From the NCBI GenBank assembly GCA_903926565.1, contig CAIYJU010000059.1, positions 1 to 36,541 on the forward strand: a DNA stretch of 36,541 nucleotides, read 5' to 3'. Numbering within the stretch: the first letter of the stretch is position 1; each line of letters starts with the position of its first letter. The translations under genes and the position numbers were made by a program. The notes under the pieces were generated by a model. That model saw only the letters and a list, made by a program, of their open reading frames with translations, searched no databases and had not been told where the DNA came from. This DNA comes from an uncultured Bacteroidales bacterium. Its GTDB lineage: Bacteria; Bacteroidota; Bacteroidia; Bacteroidales; FEN-979. This document shows positions 1 to 7,341 of this stretch, piece after piece.

Positions 1-825
1 ACGGTTGTCTGGAACTGGAATACAGTATCCGGTGCAACCGGTTATAAATGGGGAACAACCAATGTCTATGCTTCGGCGACTGACATGGGCACAGCCATTA
101 CAAAAACGGAAACCGGGCTGACCTGCAACACGCCTTATGTGAGGTATGCATGGGCTTACAATGCCTGCGGGAATTCTATGGCTTTAACCATGAACCAGGC
201 AACTTCGGCTTGTCCGGTATTTGCTTGTGGTACGTCAACCCTCACCATCAATCACCTGGTTTCAGGTGGCGTGGCACCTGTGAATAAAACAACGACTTAT
301 GGTACCGTTACCAATATTCCAGGTGAAACTTCAAAATGCTGGATTACCAGCAACCTTGGCTCTGACCACCAGGCAACTGCGGTGAACGATGCAACCGAGG
401 CTTCTGCCGGCTGGTACTGGCAATTTAACCGCAAACAGGGTTTTAAACATGATGGGACAACCCGGACACCCAACACCACCTGGATAACCACAATAAATGA
501 AAACCTTGACTGGCAGACAGCCAATGACCCATGTGCCCTTGAACTTGGCACTGGCTGGCGTATCCCCACCAGTACCGAATGGACAAATGTAGATGCCGGT
601 TGGACAAACTGGAACGGACCCTATGGCTCCGCCTTAAAACTCCATGCTGCCGGGTACTTGCCCAACAGCGATGGTTCGCTGAGCAGTCGCGGCTCAGACG
701 GCGACTTCTGGAGTGGTATGCAGTACAACACCGCTAACGGCTGGTACCTGTACTTCAATGTTGGGAACAGCTATATGGTCGACATCAACAAGGCGTACGG
801 TTTCTCCGCCCGATGCATCAAATAG
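1..825 (+). CDS. FISUMP domain secreted protein, 5' end cut by window
   Basis: The reading frame is open from base 1 to a TAG at 823-825, so the gene starts upstream of the window and at least 274 residues are visible. The first ~75 residues form a fibronectin III-like module (WNWNTVSGATGYKW, then a TKTETGLTCNTPYVRYAWAYNACG stretch split here only by description) that is nearly the same as residues ~115-180 of the next gene. The rest resembles the Fibrobacter succinogenes major paralogous (FISUMP, TIGR02145) domain: CWITSNLG near the start, GTGWRIPTSTEW in the middle, a FWSGMQYNTANGWYL segment and a closing SARCIK. FISUMP proteins are surface or secreted proteins of unknown function. The ATG at 85 lies inside the Fn3-like module and is not the true start. 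A signal peptide would lie outside the window. Confidence 0.8.
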   Translation, partial: TVVWNWNTVSGATGYKWGTTNVYASATDMGTAITKTETGLTCNTPYVRYAWAYNACGNSMALTMNQATSACPVFACGTSTLTINHLVSGGVAPVNKTTTYGTVTNIPGETSKCWITSNLGSDHQATAVNDATEASAGWYWQFNRKQGFKHDGTTRTPNTTWITTINENLDWQTANDPCALELGTGWRIPTSTEWTNVDAGWTNWNGPYGSALKLHAAGYLPNSDGSLSSRGSDGDFWSGMQYNTANGWYLYFNVGNSYMVDINKAYGFSARCIK

Positions 826-961
826 TTGCGCTTTGATACCACACAGTTAAGCATGCAAGTGAAAACACAGATCCATGAATATCAATAAGAACAAATTTCA
901 TGCATGCCCTAAATGATAATTATGGATATTTCAGACGTTCCGAAAAATTAAATATTATCAA

Positions 962-2161
962 ATGAAAACAATATCCGCCATAATCACGATACTCCTGGTC
1001 AATATATTACCACTGTTTTCACAGGTAGCAGTTACTGCAGATGCAACCGATCCCAACAGTTCAGCCATGTTGCAGGTTATATCTGTTACAAAAGGGTTGC
1101 TTCCACCCCGCATGACACACGTTGAGATGAATGCTGTTTCGACCCCGGCCGAAGGCCTGCTGGCATATTGCACCGACTGCGGATCGAACGGATTGGGAGG
1201 CTTGTGTGTTTTTACGGCTGGGGAATGGCACATTTTGAGCGCAGATTGTCCGATCCCTGTCTCACCGCTGGCCGGCACTCACATTGCCTCTGCCACACAA
1301 ATTATCTGGAACTGGAACGCTGTTAACTATGCAACAGGATATAAATGGAATACGTCCAATAATTATGCAACTGCAACCGATATGGCCTCTGCTACCTCAA
1401 AAACTGAAACAGGGCTCAGTTGCAACAGCTCTTACACACGCTATATCTGGGCCTGTTCCTTATGCGGGCCATCCACGGCAACAACAATCACTCAAATGAC
1501 TTCTGCTTGTACATGGACCTGCGGACAACCGATTACAGATACCAGGGATAGCAAAATTTACAGCACAGTCCAGATTGGCAGTCAATGCTGGATGGCCAAA
1601 AACCTGAATGTCGGAACATTGATTTATGGTTCGCAGGAACAAACAAACACAGGTAGTATCGAAAAGTATTGCTACGATGACCTCGAGTCAAATTGCGCCA
1701 TATATGGCGGGCTGTATCAATGGAATGAGTTGTTGAACTATGCAACTTCCAGCAGCTCCAATCCAAGCGGCCGGCAGGGTATCTGCCCGGCCGGCTGGCA
1801 TGTGCCTTCACAGGCAGAATATTGCCAGATGGAAACGTTCCTGGATGCCACGGTAAGTTGTATCGGAGGCTGGGTTGGAACGGATGCAGGTGGAAAAATG
1901 AAAGAAACAGGTACAAGCCATTGGTTAAGCCCGAATGCCGGTGCCACAAACAGCAGCGGATTCACCGCACTTCCGGGAGGCTACAGGCTGAGCGGAGGAG
2001 GGTTTGCCATGCTTTTAAATCATGCCCTGGTGTGGTCGGCCACCGAGAGTACCGTCTCGAATGCATGGGGCCTTGACCTGTTCTTTAACTACACGCAGGC
2101 CGGTCAGGGTATCTATGCAAAGCCGTGCGGATATTCCGGCAGGTGCGTTAAAGACCAGTGA
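962..2161 (+). CDS. FISUMP domain secreted protein
   Basis: 399 residues. The N-terminus is a signal peptide (MKTISAIITILLVNILPLFS, cleavage probably near residue 20). Next comes a short module with the DPNSSAMLQV / TKGLLPPRMT pattern found at the start of many Bacteroidota surface proteins (about residues 28-95). A fibronectin III-like module follows (WNWNAVNYATGYKW, about 115-180), and then a FISUMP (TIGR02145) domain from about residue 190 (CGQPITDTRDSKIYSTVQIG, CWMAKNLN) to the closing SGRCVKDQ. GICPAGWHVPSQAEY and WSATES are the typical internal FISUMP motifs. It is a tandem paralogue of the gene ending at 825, with a 136-bp gap. It has no T9SS sorting domain. The molecular role of this family is unknown. 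It converges with the GPP34 gene, with only 14 bp between the stops. Confidence 0.85.
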   Translation: MKTISAIITILLVNILPLFSQVAVTADATDPNSSAMLQVISVTKGLLPPRMTHVEMNAVSTPAEGLLAYCTDCGSNGLGGLCVFTAGEWHILSADCPIPVSPLAGTHIASATQIIWNWNAVNYATGYKWNTSNNYATATDMASATSKTETGLSCNSSYTRYIWACSLCGPSTATTITQMTSACTWTCGQPITDTRDSKIYSTVQIGSQCWMAKNLNVGTLIYGSQEQTNTGSIEKYCYDDLESNCAIYGGLYQWNELLNYATSSSSNPSGRQGICPAGWHVPSQAEYCQMETFLDATVSCIGGWVGTDAGGKMKETGTSHWLSPNAGATNSSGFTALPGGYRLSGGGFAMLLNHALVWSATESTVSNAWGLDLFFNYTQAGQGIYAKPCGYSGRCVKDQ

Positions 2162-2175
2162 AAGTGAGTTTTTTT

Positions 2176-2859
2176 TTACAAATGAATCCCTACATTTGAA
2201 GCGATGATGGCCCTTGATATGGCTGTTTGCAATAGCTTAATGACTGCTTCAGATTCATTCGAGGGAGTTTTTAATTCGGTAATTGCATTGACTCTTTCAC
2301 GAATTTTTTCGTATTGACTGAACTCCCCAAAGTTCTTTTTGACCATCCTGGATGTATTCATTACAACAAGCATCATCAATTCGTAATCCTCCAACTGATT
2401 ACCTGAGATGATCCCTGCACAAATCTGCTCACGTACCCTGGTTTTCAGGTCGGGTTCGAGGAGCGGGAACTTGGTCTGATACAGAACCACCATCAGCCTG
2501 TATTCTTCTTTACCGAGAATCTTTTGCTGAATCAACTGTTTCAGCACTGTTTTCCTGAGCAGCAGTTTTGTGTTGACGATCCGTTGAATCCATGACCGCA
2601 GGTTACGATCCTTTTTCCCCGTTTTGATCAGGTTAAGTACCCTGTCAAGCAATACATCCTCTGTTGACTTGGCATTGATCACGGTAATTTCATCATTTTC
2701 AAAGCGTATCCTGCCTTTCATGTACAACTCAAACAGAATTGCACCAACCAGCCCGAATTTCACCTTGTGTTCAGACGCCCCAAACCATCCCTTATCGTCC
2801 AGGGCAAGCAGAACAATCTTTTGAAGGAAGGAAAGTTCACCGTTAATTAAATGTTCCAC
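2176..2859 (-). CDS. GPP34 (Golgi phosphoprotein 3-like) family protein
   Basis: About 227 residues from the GTG at 2857-2859. The family is recognised from the early LSFLQKIVLLALDDKGWFG block, the GLVGAILFELYMKGRIRFEN helix-strand, the ITVINAKSTEDVLLDRVL segment and the following RSWIQRI. This is the order seen in GPP34/GOLPH3/Vps74 proteins. Eukaryotic members bind phosphatidylinositol-4-phosphate; bacterial members have no settled role, and membrane-lipid or envelope functions are only guessed at. The frame is open further upstream to a TTG at 2925, but that start would sit 83 bp inside pstB and precede the conserved domain, so I prefer the GTG (17-bp overlap with pstB) or the TTG just before it. 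It is the last gene of the pst run, in the position often held by phoU, and is presumably co-translated with pstB. Family call is firm; start and function are not. Confidence 0.8.
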   Translation of the reverse strand: MEHLINGELSFLQKIVLLALDDKGWFGASEHKVKFGLVGAILFELYMKGRIRFENDEITVINAKSTEDVLLDRVLNLIKTGKKDRNLRSWIQRIVNTKLLLRKTVLKQLIQQKILGKEEYRLMVVLYQTKFPLLEPDLKTRVREQICAGIISGNQLEDYELMMLVVMNTSRMVKKNFGEFSQYEKIRERVNAITELKTPSNESEAVIKLLQTAISRAIIASNVGIHL

Positions 2860-3604
2860 CAAGATAGAGTTTTGTTTTTTCCATTTTCGGATTGCCGAAA
2901 ACCTCCTCCACACTTCCTTGTTCAATTACTTCACCGAGATACATGAAGACCACATTGTCGGCAATACGTTTTGCCTGGCGTAAAACATGGGTAACCAGCA
3001 CAATGGTATAATCATTTTTCAGACTGCCGAATGTCTCCTCAATGAACTGGCTTGAAATCGGATCCAATGCCGATGTAGGCTCATCTGCCAGGATTATTTC
3101 AGGGTTAACCGCCAAACCCCTGGCGAGGCAAAGTCGTTGCTGCTGACCTATAGAAAGACGTGAAGCAGGTTCCCGAAGTCTCGTCCTGATCTCCTCCCAC
3201 AGGCTTGCCTGCTGAAGATAATGCATAACAAGTTTGTGTATCTCCCTGCGATTTTTTATCCCCCTGAGTTTCAGCGCGTAAGCAATGTTATTATAGATGG
3301 TCATGGGCAGTGGGTACGGCCGCTGTGACAGCAACCCCATCTGTTGTCTCAGTTTGTAGATATCTTCCTTCGCCTCAAGGATATTGTTGCCATCAATCAG
3401 AATTTGTCCGCTGACCTTTAACTCAGGATAGAGATCGGTAAGCCTGTTCAGGCATTTTAACAAGGTGGTTTTCCCACATCCCGAAGGGCCCAGAATGACG
3501 GTAATTTTATTCTTTGGAATATCAATGTTGATATTTTTAAGAATCTGGGTTTTACCGGCAAATACATTTAAATCCCTTATCTCTATTTTAGTATTCTGAT
3601 CCAT
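2843..3604 (-). CDS. pstB: Phosphate ABC transporter ATP-binding protein PstB
   Basis: 253 residues, the usual PstB length. It hydrolyses ATP to drive phosphate import through PstC/PstA at the cytoplasmic membrane. Walker A is GPSGCGKTT (residues 39-47), the Q-loop is LLSQRPYPLP (~91-100), and Walker B with the D-loop is ILADEPTSALD (~171-181). DEPTSALDPIS and the LPMTIYNNIAYALK segment are typical of PstB rather than of other importers. The ABC signature reads LSIGQ (150-154) rather than LSGGQ, a substitution at the third position. It follows pstA with a 12-bp gap and overlaps the GPP34 gene by 17 bp. No phoU gene follows it. Confidence 0.95.
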   Translation of the reverse strand: MDQNTKIEIRDLNVFAGKTQILKNINIDIPKNKITVILGPSGCGKTTLLKCLNRLTDLYPELKVSGQILIDGNNILEAKEDIYKLRQQMGLLSQRPYPLPMTIYNNIAYALKLRGIKNRREIHKLVMHYLQQASLWEEIRTRLREPASRLSIGQQQRLCLARGLAVNPEIILADEPTSALDPISSQFIEETFGSLKNDYTIVLVTHVLRQAKRIADNVVFMYLGEVIEQGSVEEVFGNPKMEKTKLYLGGTFN

Positions 3605-3616
3605 TCCAAGTTCAGG

Positions 3617-4474
3617 CTAGAAATTGATTTTAGTTTTATGATACCGTTTACCAAGTCCCCGGGAAAACAAACTTACGATTAATATGATTAGCGTCAATAC
3701 CAAAGCTGAAGCATAGGCACGGTTTTGTACTTCCGCCACCGGGGACGAGAGCTGGAAAAAAATTGACAACGGCAGTGTTGCCACCGGTTCCAGAAGTCCG
3801 TTTGGCACGTGATCAGTATATCCGGCAGTAAACAAAACTGCTGCAGCATCGCCGATTCCTCGGCCGAAAGAGAGTAACACGGCGGTAATAATCCCGGAAA
3901 ATGATTGTCGCGTGAAAATTTTAAAAGCGATTTCGGATTTGTTTGAACCCAGGGAGTATGCGGCCTCCTGAAGACCGATCGGCACGGTACACAATATCTC
4001 ATCCATGGAACGGATCATGATCGGAAGGATAAAAAGTGTGACCGTCAGTATGCCTGCAAGCAGGGAGGTCTGCAATCCGAAAAAAATCATAAGGGAAAAG
4101 CCGAAAGCACCATAAACAATGGAAGGGATACCCCAGACGAGATCAAGCAGAAACCTGATGATGCTGATCACCCTTTTATGCCTGATCAGGAATACATTGA
4201 GATAGAGTGCGACCGGCATACCAATGACAAAGGCGAGTAAGGTAGCCCCGAATGCAAGCGCCAGGGAACCCAATATGGCATTTAGGATTCCACCACCTTT
4301 ACCATAGTAATATCCACCCTGTGGGACCTGCGTAAGCATTTCCCAGGAGATGGACTTCAGACCTTTTTCAAAAATACTGTAAATGATGATTGCAAGGATG
4401 ATCAGGATGAAATAGGTTGCAACAATCATCAGCAACTTGAAAAACTTTTCTTCTATTTTTTGTGACCGGGTCAA
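3617..4474 (-). CDS. pstA: Phosphate ABC transporter permease PstA
   Basis: 285 residues with about six hydrophobic segments; the first spans residues ~13-35 after a short charged N-terminus (MTRSQKIEEKFFK). The permease EAA-like loop is visible as LQEAAYSLGSNKSEIAFKIF, followed by the GRGIGDAAAVLFTAG segment typical of PstA. PstA forms the membrane channel with PstC and contacts PstB through the EAA loop. It lies between pstC (3-bp gap) and pstB (12-bp gap), so co-transcription and coupling are likely. Length and motif order are normal for the family. Confidence 0.93.
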   Translation of the reverse strand: MTRSQKIEEKFFKLLMIVATYFILIILAIIIYSIFEKGLKSISWEMLTQVPQGGYYYGKGGGILNAILGSLALAFGATLLAFVIGMPVALYLNVFLIRHKRVISIIRFLLDLVWGIPSIVYGAFGFSLMIFFGLQTSLLAGILTVTLFILPIMIRSMDEILCTVPIGLQEAAYSLGSNKSEIAFKIFTRQSFSGIITAVLLSFGRGIGDAAAVLFTAGYTDHVPNGLLEPVATLPLSIFFQLSSPVAEVQNRAYASALVLTLIILIVSLFSRGLGKRYHKTKINF

Positions 4475-4477
4475 AGC

Positions 4478-5368
4478 TTAATATTTGTTATATCTGACAA
4501 TAAAAAAATGCATGACAAGATTAAAGAAGAGCGAAACGGCCAATAGCAGCAAGGCTGCGAACATCAGGGCAGAATCGTATTTTGGTATTGACAGCATCTC
4601 CCCATAATTATTGGCGATGAGAGCTGGCAGTGTATAGCCAGGGTCGAAAACGCTTTTTGGCAGCCTGACCACATTGCCAACCACCATCAACACGGCCATG
4701 GTTTCACCAAATGCCCTGGCCAGTCCGAACCCGAAAGCTGCAATGATACCGGGCAGTGCTTTCCTCAGGAGAACGTGCTTTATCGTTTGCCATTGGGTAG
4801 CCCCCAGAGAAAGAGCTGCCTCCTTTAACTCTGTTGGAATTGCGCGGAATATCTCGATAAGGATGTTCAGAACAAAAGGAATGATCATGATGGAGAGCAC
4901 AAAGGAAGCTGCCAGTATGCTGTAACCCATTGTTTGAATTCCAAGCCATGGACCGAGGTACCTTGAAATAAAAGGAACAATAACCAGTATCCCCCACAGG
5001 CCATAAACGACGGAAGGAATCCCGGCAAGAATGTCGATCGCAGGATGCATGATCCGCAGGAAATATTTCTTGGTGTATTGGGTAACATAAATAGCCGTAA
5101 GAAGACAAATCGGTGCAGTGATAAGCATCGATACAACAGTTACCCAGATTGAACCAATGATAAAGGGAGCAAAACCGAATTTTCCTGAAGATGGCCGCCA
5201 TACCTTTGAAAAGATGAGGTCACCAAGAGAATAATCATGAAGCAATAAAACTGATTTAAGGTAGAGCCCGATAAAAAGCAGAAATGGCAGAAACGCAACC
5301 AGCAATAAGCTGATAATCATCCAGGTGGAATTTACCGTATGTCGTTGTGCCCGATTGAGAAGATACAT
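4478..5368 (-). CDS. pstC: Phosphate ABC transporter permease PstC
   Basis: 296 residues with six predicted membrane segments, the first at ~17-40. The coupling loop reads LKEAALSLGATQWQTIKHVL and is followed by GFGLARAFGETMAVLMVVGN, the PstC-specific block. DILAGIPSVVYGLWG is the conserved PstC periplasmic/membrane motif. It pairs with PstA to form the phosphate channel. It starts one base after the pstS stop codon region and is followed by pstA after 3 bp, so it is embedded in a tightly packed pstSCAB operon. Confidence 0.95.
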   Translation of the reverse strand: MYLLNRAQRHTVNSTWMIISLLLVAFLPFLLFIGLYLKSVLLLHDYSLGDLIFSKVWRPSSGKFGFAPFIIGSIWVTVVSMLITAPICLLTAIYVTQYTKKYFLRIMHPAIDILAGIPSVVYGLWGILVIVPFISRYLGPWLGIQTMGYSILAASFVLSIMIIPFVLNILIEIFRAIPTELKEAALSLGATQWQTIKHVLLRKALPGIIAAFGFGLARAFGETMAVLMVVGNVVRLPKSVFDPGYTLPALIANNYGEMLSIPKYDSALMFAALLLLAVSLFFNLVMHFFIVRYNKY

Positions 5369-5369
5369 T

Positions 5370-6356
5370 CTAATTCAACTTTTGCAATTCCAGTATGATT
5401 TGTTCCGGCTTCACTTTTACATACCCTGCCTCTGTGACGTACTGCTGTCCATCACTTAAAATCCATTTTAAAAAGGTCTGAACGAGTTTGTTTTCAGGTT
5501 TTCCACCCGAAACAAGATAAAGATCACGGGCAGGAGGTGAAGGATATTTGCCTTCGTTAATTGCATTCATTACCTGGTCCATCGTGCCGTAAAAATTTTC
5601 ATCCGGATCAATAATTCCGTTCCCATTGAGGTCAATCGGAACGACATCCAGCCCGTTATATATTTTTCGGGTGGACATTTCGTAAACAAATCCAAGATTA
5701 TTAAACCCGATTCCTTCCGGGGTGCGTCTTACCGCATCTGCTACACCCGGATCCCCGTTTACCCCAAGTCCCTGCAAATCCTCCTGTTTTTTCCCATTCA
5801 GATATTTCGCCCACATCTCTGCTGCTCCACAGGCATCGGAACGTGTAAATGCATGAAGTTCGACTTTTGAATTATTACCAACTGCCTGGCCCCAGGTCTT
5901 GATTTTTTCACTGATAAAGATATCGTAGAACATCTGCCTGGTCAGGCCTTTTCTCTTCAGTTCAGCAAGTACCGGATTCTTTGCATTGATGGTCGGTAAA
6001 ACCGCATCCTTCGCCACAGCAATCCACCAGGCGCCTTTAGCCTGCTCCTCCGGACTCACCGATTTGGAATACATGCCGAGGTCAACCATTTTTGACAGGG
6101 CATCGGTCATTCCTTTTCCAGCACCTCCTGCAGAAACATTTACCGTGACTTGCGGATGCAGCTTTTGAAATTCTTCTGCCCATTTAACCGCCAGGGGATA
6201 TAAAGCAAAAGCACCCGACAAGGTAATCTTTCCTTTTAAGGAGTCGGCTTTTGAACCTGCAGCATTATTCCCTGACTGGTTACACGAAGAAAGGATCAAC
6301 AATCCCATCAGGAAGACAAGGAGACATCCCGAAAAAACACTGGTTTTCTTCATCAT
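5370..6356 (-). CDS. pstS: Phosphate-binding lipoprotein PstS
   Basis: 328 residues. It begins MMKK with a hydrophobic stretch and a lipobox ending LSSC (Cys25), so it is probably an anchored periplasmic lipoprotein. The mature part is a PBP-like domain of the PstS type: KITLSGAFALYPLAVKWAEE (~43-62), NVSAGGAGKGMTDA (~73-86), FTRSDACGAAEMW (~170-182), GIGFNNLGFVYE (~215-226). An unusual element is a complete EF-hand-like loop, DLNGNGIIDPDE, at residues 242-253, which could bind calcium. The first ATG overlaps the moxR stop (TAATG), and a second in-frame ATG follows immediately, so translation is probably coupled to moxR. It delivers phosphate to PstCA. Confidence 0.92.
   Translation of the reverse strand: MMKKTSVFSGCLLVFLMGLLILSSCNQSGNNAAGSKADSLKGKITLSGAFALYPLAVKWAEEFQKLHPQVTVNVSAGGAGKGMTDALSKMVDLGMYSKSVSPEEQAKGAWWIAVAKDAVLPTINAKNPVLAELKRKGLTRQMFYDIFISEKIKTWGQAVGNNSKVELHAFTRSDACGAAEMWAKYLNGKKQEDLQGLGVNGDPGVADAVRRTPEGIGFNNLGFVYEMSTRKIYNGLDVVPIDLNGNGIIDPDENFYGTMDQVMNAINEGKYPSPPARDLYLVSGGKPENKLVQTFLKWILSDGQQYVTEAGYVKVKPEQIILELQKLN
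5598..5633 (-). other. EF-hand-like calcium loop coding segment within pstS
   Basis: Residues 242-253 of PstS read DLNGNGIIDPDE: Asp at 1, Asn at 3 and 5, Gly at 6, Ile at 8, Asp at 9 and Glu at 12. This matches every liganding position of a canonical EF-hand loop. It lies after the conserved GIGFNNLGFVYE phosphate-binding-protein block. Whether it binds calcium is an inference from the motif. Confidence 0.6.
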
Positions 6357-7330
6357 TAGACAAGATTTTTTAGAAAATGATTGATGATATCTTCCACACT
6401 GATTCCTTCTGCTTCAGCTTTATAATTTCTGACTATACGATGACGAAGGACAGAGGTGGCGACCGACTTAACATCCTCAATATCCGGAGAATACTTCCCG
6501 TTAAGAACGGCATGGCATTTTGCTCCCAGTATGAGGTATTGCGATGCCCGCGGGCCGGCACCCCAGGTAAGATACTCATTGGCCCACTGATTTGCCCTGG
6601 TGGTTTTTGGACGGGTGGAGGCAACCAGGTTGACTGCAAAATGAAAAACGTTGTCAGGAACCGGAATCTTCCGGATGAGGTTTTGAAAGAACAGAATCTC
6701 TTCTGACGAGAGCACGACTGATGGCAATACAGTTTTTTCAGTGGTGGTTGCTTTCACGATCAGTATCTCCTCGTCAAAAGAAGGGTAATCAAGCCATATG
6801 TTAAACATAAACCTGTCGAGTTGCGCTTCAGGCAGCGGATAGGTGCCCTCCTGCTCGATTGGGTTCTGTGTGGCAAGCACAAAAAATGGTTCTGTCAGGT
6901 GGTAGCTTGTTCCGGCAACAGTGACGGCCTTCTCCTGCATCGCTTCAAGCAACGCCGACTGTGTTTTAGGCGGGGTACGGTTGATCTCATCTGCCAGGAT
7001 TATGTTGGCAAAAACCGGCCCTTTTATAAACCGAAAATGACGGTTTTCATCGAGGATTTCGGTACCGATGATGTCGGAAGGCATCAGGTCGGGGGTAAAC
7101 TGAATCCGGCTGTAGTCGAGCCCAAGCGCTTTTGACAAAGTATTAACCATTAATGTTTTGGCTAAACCCGGCACCCCAACCAACAAACAATGCCCTTTGC
7201 AAAAAATCGCAATGAGGAGATTTTTCACCACCTCATCCTGACCGACAATAACTTTGGCTATTTCAGATTTTAAGAGATTGTATTTTTTAACAAGCGCATC
7301 AACTGCTTCAACGTCCGATGTAAATTGCAT
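6356..7330 (-). CDS. MoxR-family AAA+ ATPase
   Basis: 324 residues, normal for MoxR. Walker A is GVPGLAKT (52-59), Walker B is IILADEINR (110-117), and the sensor segment is FFVLATQNPIEQEGTYPLPEAQLDRF, described here only by its ATQNP core. These place it in the MoxR/RavA AAA_3 group, which act as chaperone-like ATPases, often assembling metal-loaded or von Willebrand factor A proteins together with DUF58 and Bat proteins. None of those partners is next to it here. Instead it follows surA (11-bp gap), and its stop codon overlaps the pstS start by one base. The location suggests a role tied to envelope maturation or phosphate uptake, but that is inference. Confidence 0.9.
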   Translation of the reverse strand: MQFTSDVEAVDALVKKYNLLKSEIAKVIVGQDEVVKNLLIAIFCKGHCLLVGVPGLAKTLMVNTLSKALGLDYSRIQFTPDLMPSDIIGTEILDENRHFRFIKGPVFANIILADEINRTPPKTQSALLEAMQEKAVTVAGTSYHLTEPFFVLATQNPIEQEGTYPLPEAQLDRFMFNIWLDYPSFDEEILIVKATTTEKTVLPSVVLSSEEILFFQNLIRKIPVPDNVFHFAVNLVASTRPKTTRANQWANEYLTWGAGPRASQYLILGAKCHAVLNGKYSPDIEDVKSVATSVLRHRIVRNYKAEAEGISVEDIINHFLKNLV

Positions 7331-7341
7331 GATTTTTCGAT

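Noticed and set aside
2860-2925. TTG start for the GPP34 protein
   Set aside because: It precedes the conserved domain and lies deep inside pstB; the GTG at 2857-2859 gives a normal short overlap.
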